A stretch of 7,258 nucleotides of DNA, taken from positions 1 through 7,258 of the forward strand of contig CADCUW010000136.1 in assembly GCA_902805985.1 (NCBI GenBank), in the 5' to 3' direction. This DNA is from an uncultured Rubrobacteraceae bacterium (GTDB lineage: Bacteria; Actinomycetota; Rubrobacteria; Rubrobacterales; Rubrobacteraceae). The position numbers and the translations under genes were made by a program. The notes beneath the pieces are model-generated. The model worked only from the letters and a program-made list of their open reading frames with translations. It was not told the origin of the DNA and made no database searches. This document shows positions 5,414 to 7,258 of the stretch, piece by piece (position 1 is the first letter of the stretch; the number at the start of each line of letters is the position of its first letter).

Positions 5414-6859
5414 CTACGGGCAACCTCTCTTGGCGTCCCCTGAGTCCCCCCGGCAGGCGTCGGAGCCTCTGCCGCCGTCGGCCGCGTCGTTGTTCCTGCC
5501 GTCCCTGACTTTCAGCACGTCGGCGCCATCGAGGCCCTTGAGCACGTTCGCCGTCGGGGTGGATCCGGTGAGGGTGTCGCCGGCGCTCGAACCGTTCAGG
5601 TTCTCGATCGTCGAGAGGGCATCCGCCTCGTCCGTCCCCACGGCGGCGAAACCGGTGTCGAGGCTGGCGTCGACGGCGGTCGAGCCAGGAAAGGAGGCGA
5701 CGTCTACGCCGGGGCCGCCGTTGAGCTGGTCGTTGCCGGGGCCGCCCAAGAGGTTGTCGCCACCGCCGCCCGCGAGGATGATGTCGTCGCCGCCGCCGCC
5801 AGTTATCGTGTCGGCGCCGGGGGAGCCGCAGATGACGTCATCGCCGGCGGTGCCTGTGATGTTGGTCGTGCCGCTCACGGTGCAGTTCGGGATCGGCTGC
5901 CAGTCGGCGTCGACGTCCCAGGTGCTGTTTTCCGTGAGGCGTCGCATCGCCGAACCGCCGGCGTCTGTAGCGTATAGCTCGGGCCAGTTGCTGTCGCGGT
6001 CGCTCTCGAAGACGATCTCTTGCCCGCCTGGCGAGAAGGCCGGGGCGGTGTCGTCCGTGCCGTTATCCCCCACGAGGTTTGTCTTGCCGCCCCCGTCGGC
6101 GTTCATCGTCCAGATGTCCACCCCGATGGTGTGCGGGCAGTTGGTGGGACCGCTGAAGGCTATCTTCGCGCCGTCCGGGGACCACGCGGGCGCCCGGCCC
6201 ACCGTCTCGAACGTGCGCGGCGCGTTCTGGGGGCACCCGGGCACGAGGTCCCCGGCGCCGAGGTCCGCCTGGCCCGAGCCGTCCGCGTTCATCGCGTAGA
6301 CGCACGTGCCGCCACCATTGGGCACCTGGCAGCCGGTGCGCGCGTAGGCGATCCTCCCCGTCTTCGGGGAGTAGGCGGGGTCGAACTCCTGGTTGTTGGG
6401 CGTGTTGGTGAGGTTCTCCTGGGCTGAGCCGTCCGCGTCCATCGCCCAGATGTCCCCGCCCCTGGCGAAGGCTATCCTCGTGCCATCGGGCGACCATGTA
6501 GGGTCCTTGTCGGTCCATGCCGAGCCGTCCGTGATCTCCCTCCCGCCCGAACCGTCGGCGTTCATCACCCAGATGCCGTGGCCGTACTCGTAGGCTATCC
6601 TCGTGCCGTCCGGGGAGAAGGCGGGGTTGGCCTGCTCACCGTAATCGGCGGTGATGTTCTGCGCGTCCGTGCCGTCGGCCCCGGCGAGGTAGATGTCCCC
6701 GGAACGCGCGAAGGCGATCTTGCCGTTGCCGCCCGGGAAGGCGGCCCCCGCGGACCGCGCCAGTAATGCGCCAAGAGAGGTCGCCAATACGGTCGCCAGG
6801 GCGACCAGGAACATCGCCGCCATCAGCCTCCTTGCGAGCGCTACCCTGCCAGTGTTCAA
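5414..6859 (-). CDS. Exported PD40/TolB-like beta-propeller protein with C-terminal RTX-type repeats
   Basis: A 481-residue protein with a Sec-type signal: Arg at 5, 10 and 11, a hydrophobic core around 13-33, and an AxA-like cleavage site near residue 40. Residues 45-322 hold about six repeats, with GKIAFARSGDIY followed by five SPDG-type blades (81-90, 122-131, 163-172, 226-235, 276-284). Most blades carry an xNADGSG turn, as in TolB/PD40 propellers. Residues 336-387 are Gly/Asp repeats such as GTAGDD, GGGGDD, GGPGND and GGPGVD, typical of calcium-binding RTX parallel beta-rolls. The last 40 residues are Asp/Gly-rich with two Cys. The start is TTG at 6857-6859, preceded by AGGAGG with 4 bases of spacing. 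No enzyme motif is visible, so an extracellular binding or structural role is inferred. It is convergent with the catabolic cluster and divergent from the XRE gene. Confidence 0.87.
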   Translation of the reverse strand: MNTGRVALARRLMAAMFLVALATVLATSLGALLARSAGAAFPGGNGKIAFARSGDIYLAGADGTDAQNITADYGEQANPAFSPDGTRIAYEYGHGIWVMNADGSGGREITDGSAWTDKDPTWSPDGTRIAFARGGDIWAMDADGSAQENLTNTPNNQEFDPAYSPKTGRIAYARTGCQVPNGGGTCVYAMNADGSGQADLGAGDLVPGCPQNAPRTFETVGRAPAWSPDGAKIAFSGPTNCPHTIGVDIWTMNADGGGKTNLVGDNGTDDTAPAFSPGGQEIVFESDRDSNWPELYATDAGGSAMRRLTENSTWDVDADWQPIPNCTVSGTTNITGTAGDDVICGSPGADTITGGGGDDIILAGGGGDNLLGGPGNDQLNGGPGVDVASFPGSTAVDASLDTGFAAVGTDEADALSTIENLNGSSAGDTLTGSTPTANVLKGLDGADVLKVRDGRNNDAADGGRGSDACRGDSGDAKRGCP

Positions 6860-6900
6860 GAGTCCTCCTGTTCGCCCTTTGGTCGCCCGGACCTGGCCCG

Positions 6901-6914
6901 CCCCACGCGTGGGG
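6901..6914. promoter_or_regulatory. Perfect 14-bp palindrome upstream of the propeller gene
   Basis: CCCCACGCGTGGGG is identical to its own reverse complement. It lies 42 bases upstream of the TTG start of the minus-strand gene, where an operator or a 5'-leader hairpin could act. No T-run adjoins it. Confidence 0.4.
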
Positions 6915-6950
6915 TGAGCATCTTCGGCGTCCTTTGCTTCCGGTTACTCA

Positions 6951-6968
6951 TCTGACGGTAGTCTGACG
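6951..6968. promoter_or_regulatory. Helically phased direct repeat TCTGACG x2 in the divergent control region
   Basis: TCTGACG occurs at 6951-6957 and again at 6962-6968, an 11-base period separated by GTAG. One-turn spacing of 7-base repeats is the usual layout of sites bound by tandem activators or response regulators on one DNA face. It could serve either divergent gene; the regulator is unknown. Confidence 0.35.
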
Positions 6969-7098
6969 CGGCGAGGAGCGGCGGACCACTCACAGAACCC
7001 CCACAGCGTCCACACAGAGGGCTCTGCAGAAGCATCGTGTGGGTGCGGTGCTCTCCGGGTCGCGGCGGCCGGAGGGCGAAGAGATTGGGTCCGCCGAT

Positions 7099-7107
7099 TG
7101 GTATACT
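7099..7107 (+). promoter_or_regulatory. Extended -10 promoter of the XRE gene
   Basis: TGG-TATACT has the extended -10 TGn motif followed by a hexamer that matches TATAAT at five of six positions. It is the most AT-rich spot in the divergent region. A start of transcription 6-8 bases downstream falls at about 7113-7115, on an in-frame GTG. No good -35 was found, which an extended -10 does not require. Confidence 0.6.
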
Positions 7108-7114
7108 ATGGTTG

Positions 7115-7258
7115 GTGGAAGAACGGTACATGGGAAAGGAAACCGCCGAGAAGGAGAGCTCCTCCTTCGGATCCCACCTGCGGGACCTGCGGCGTGCCGC
7201 GGGGCTCACGCAGGAGGAGCTGGCCTCGCGGGCGCGCCTGAGTCCCAACGCCGTCGGC
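7115..7258 (+). CDS. XRE-type helix-turn-helix regulator, N-terminal part (partial at right edge)
   Basis: The visible N-terminus reads, after a short Glu/Lys/Ser-rich leader, SHLRDLRRAAGLTQEELASR and then ARLSPNAVG, a clear lambda-repressor/XRE helix-turn-helix: LTQEELASRA forms helix 2, and the next segment enters the recognition helix. The frame is open to the right edge. In high-GC actinobacteria this N-terminus often heads large proteins with an NB-ARC/AAA-type ATPase and TPR repeats, but the rest is not visible. ATG 7130 has only a weak GGAAG upstream. GTG 7115 lies at the predicted transcription start and would give a leaderless message. It is divergent from the propeller gene and may control it or itself through the 6860-7100 region. 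Confidence 0.82.
   Translation, partial: MEERYMGKETAEKESSSFGSHLRDLRRAAGLTQEELASRARLSPNAVG

Noticed and set aside
5214..5423. Minus-strand frame containing CWTRTSDL
   Set aside because: The WTRTS string is the familiar false product of translating the antisense of a tRNA T-arm, which is present here at 5298-5314.
5004..6299. Long + strand frame (431 codons) starting at the kinase stop
   Set aside because: It crosses the tRNA fragment and several hairpins, then runs antisense to the propeller gene. Its product is Pro/Ser-rich without domains, while the minus strand shows clear PD40 and RTX motifs.
6856..7248. 130-codon minus-strand frame across the divergent promoter region
   Set aside because: It covers the extended -10, the palindrome and the HTH coding region on the other strand. 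It has no recognisable domain.
1..7258. CRISPR arrays, insertion sequences, transposase or integrase genes within the window
   Set aside because: No regularly spaced repeats, terminal inverted repeats or recombinase motifs were seen. The integration inference rests only on the tRNA fragment.

Overview
The window is GC-rich by eye, with NNG/NNC-dominated codons, GTG and TTG starts and strong AGGAGG-type ribosome binding sites. Together with a secreted PD40-propeller/RTX protein and an XRE-type regulator, this suggests a high-GC actinobacterium, possibly of the Rubrobacter/Thermoleophilia kind. The placement is inference; no marker gene fixes the taxon.

Layout. Positions 2-436 (+) hold the C-terminal part of an MFS transporter that runs in from the left edge. 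Positions 572-5007 (+) hold a tight co-directional cluster: a 48-codon candidate small ORF (572-718), a GpsA-like NAD-dependent dehydrogenase (715-1791), an 87-codon candidate small ORF (1784-2047), an AraM/EgsA-like metal-dependent glycerol-1-phosphate dehydrogenase homologue (2040-3401) and an FGGY carbohydrate kinase (3430-5007). The first three junctions overlap by a few bases, which suggests translational coupling. Positions 5008-5413 hold no convincing gene. They carry several hairpins and, at 5281-5325, a tRNA 3' half (anticodon loop to CCA) with no 5' half. Positions 5414-6859 (-) encode an exported six-blade PD40-like propeller with C-terminal RTX-type glycine/aspartate repeats. Positions 6860-7114 are a divergent control region with a perfect 14-bp palindrome, a helically phased direct repeat and an extended -10 promoter. 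From 7115 or 7130 (+) an XRE-type HTH gene runs off the right edge.

How the genes could work together. The transporter, kinase and two phosphometabolite dehydrogenases look like an uptake, phosphorylation and oxidation module for a polyol or ketose. The two dehydrogenase families make opposite enantiomers of glycerol phosphate from DHAP. A kinase-fed pair of them could therefore act as a redox 'stereo-inverter' of a polyol phosphate, or move material between the G1P and G3P pools. The true substrate cannot be read from sequence.

The tRNA fragment suggests that the cluster lies inside an integrated element whose right-hand end is at 5281-5325. The propeller and XRE genes would then belong to the older chromosomal flank.
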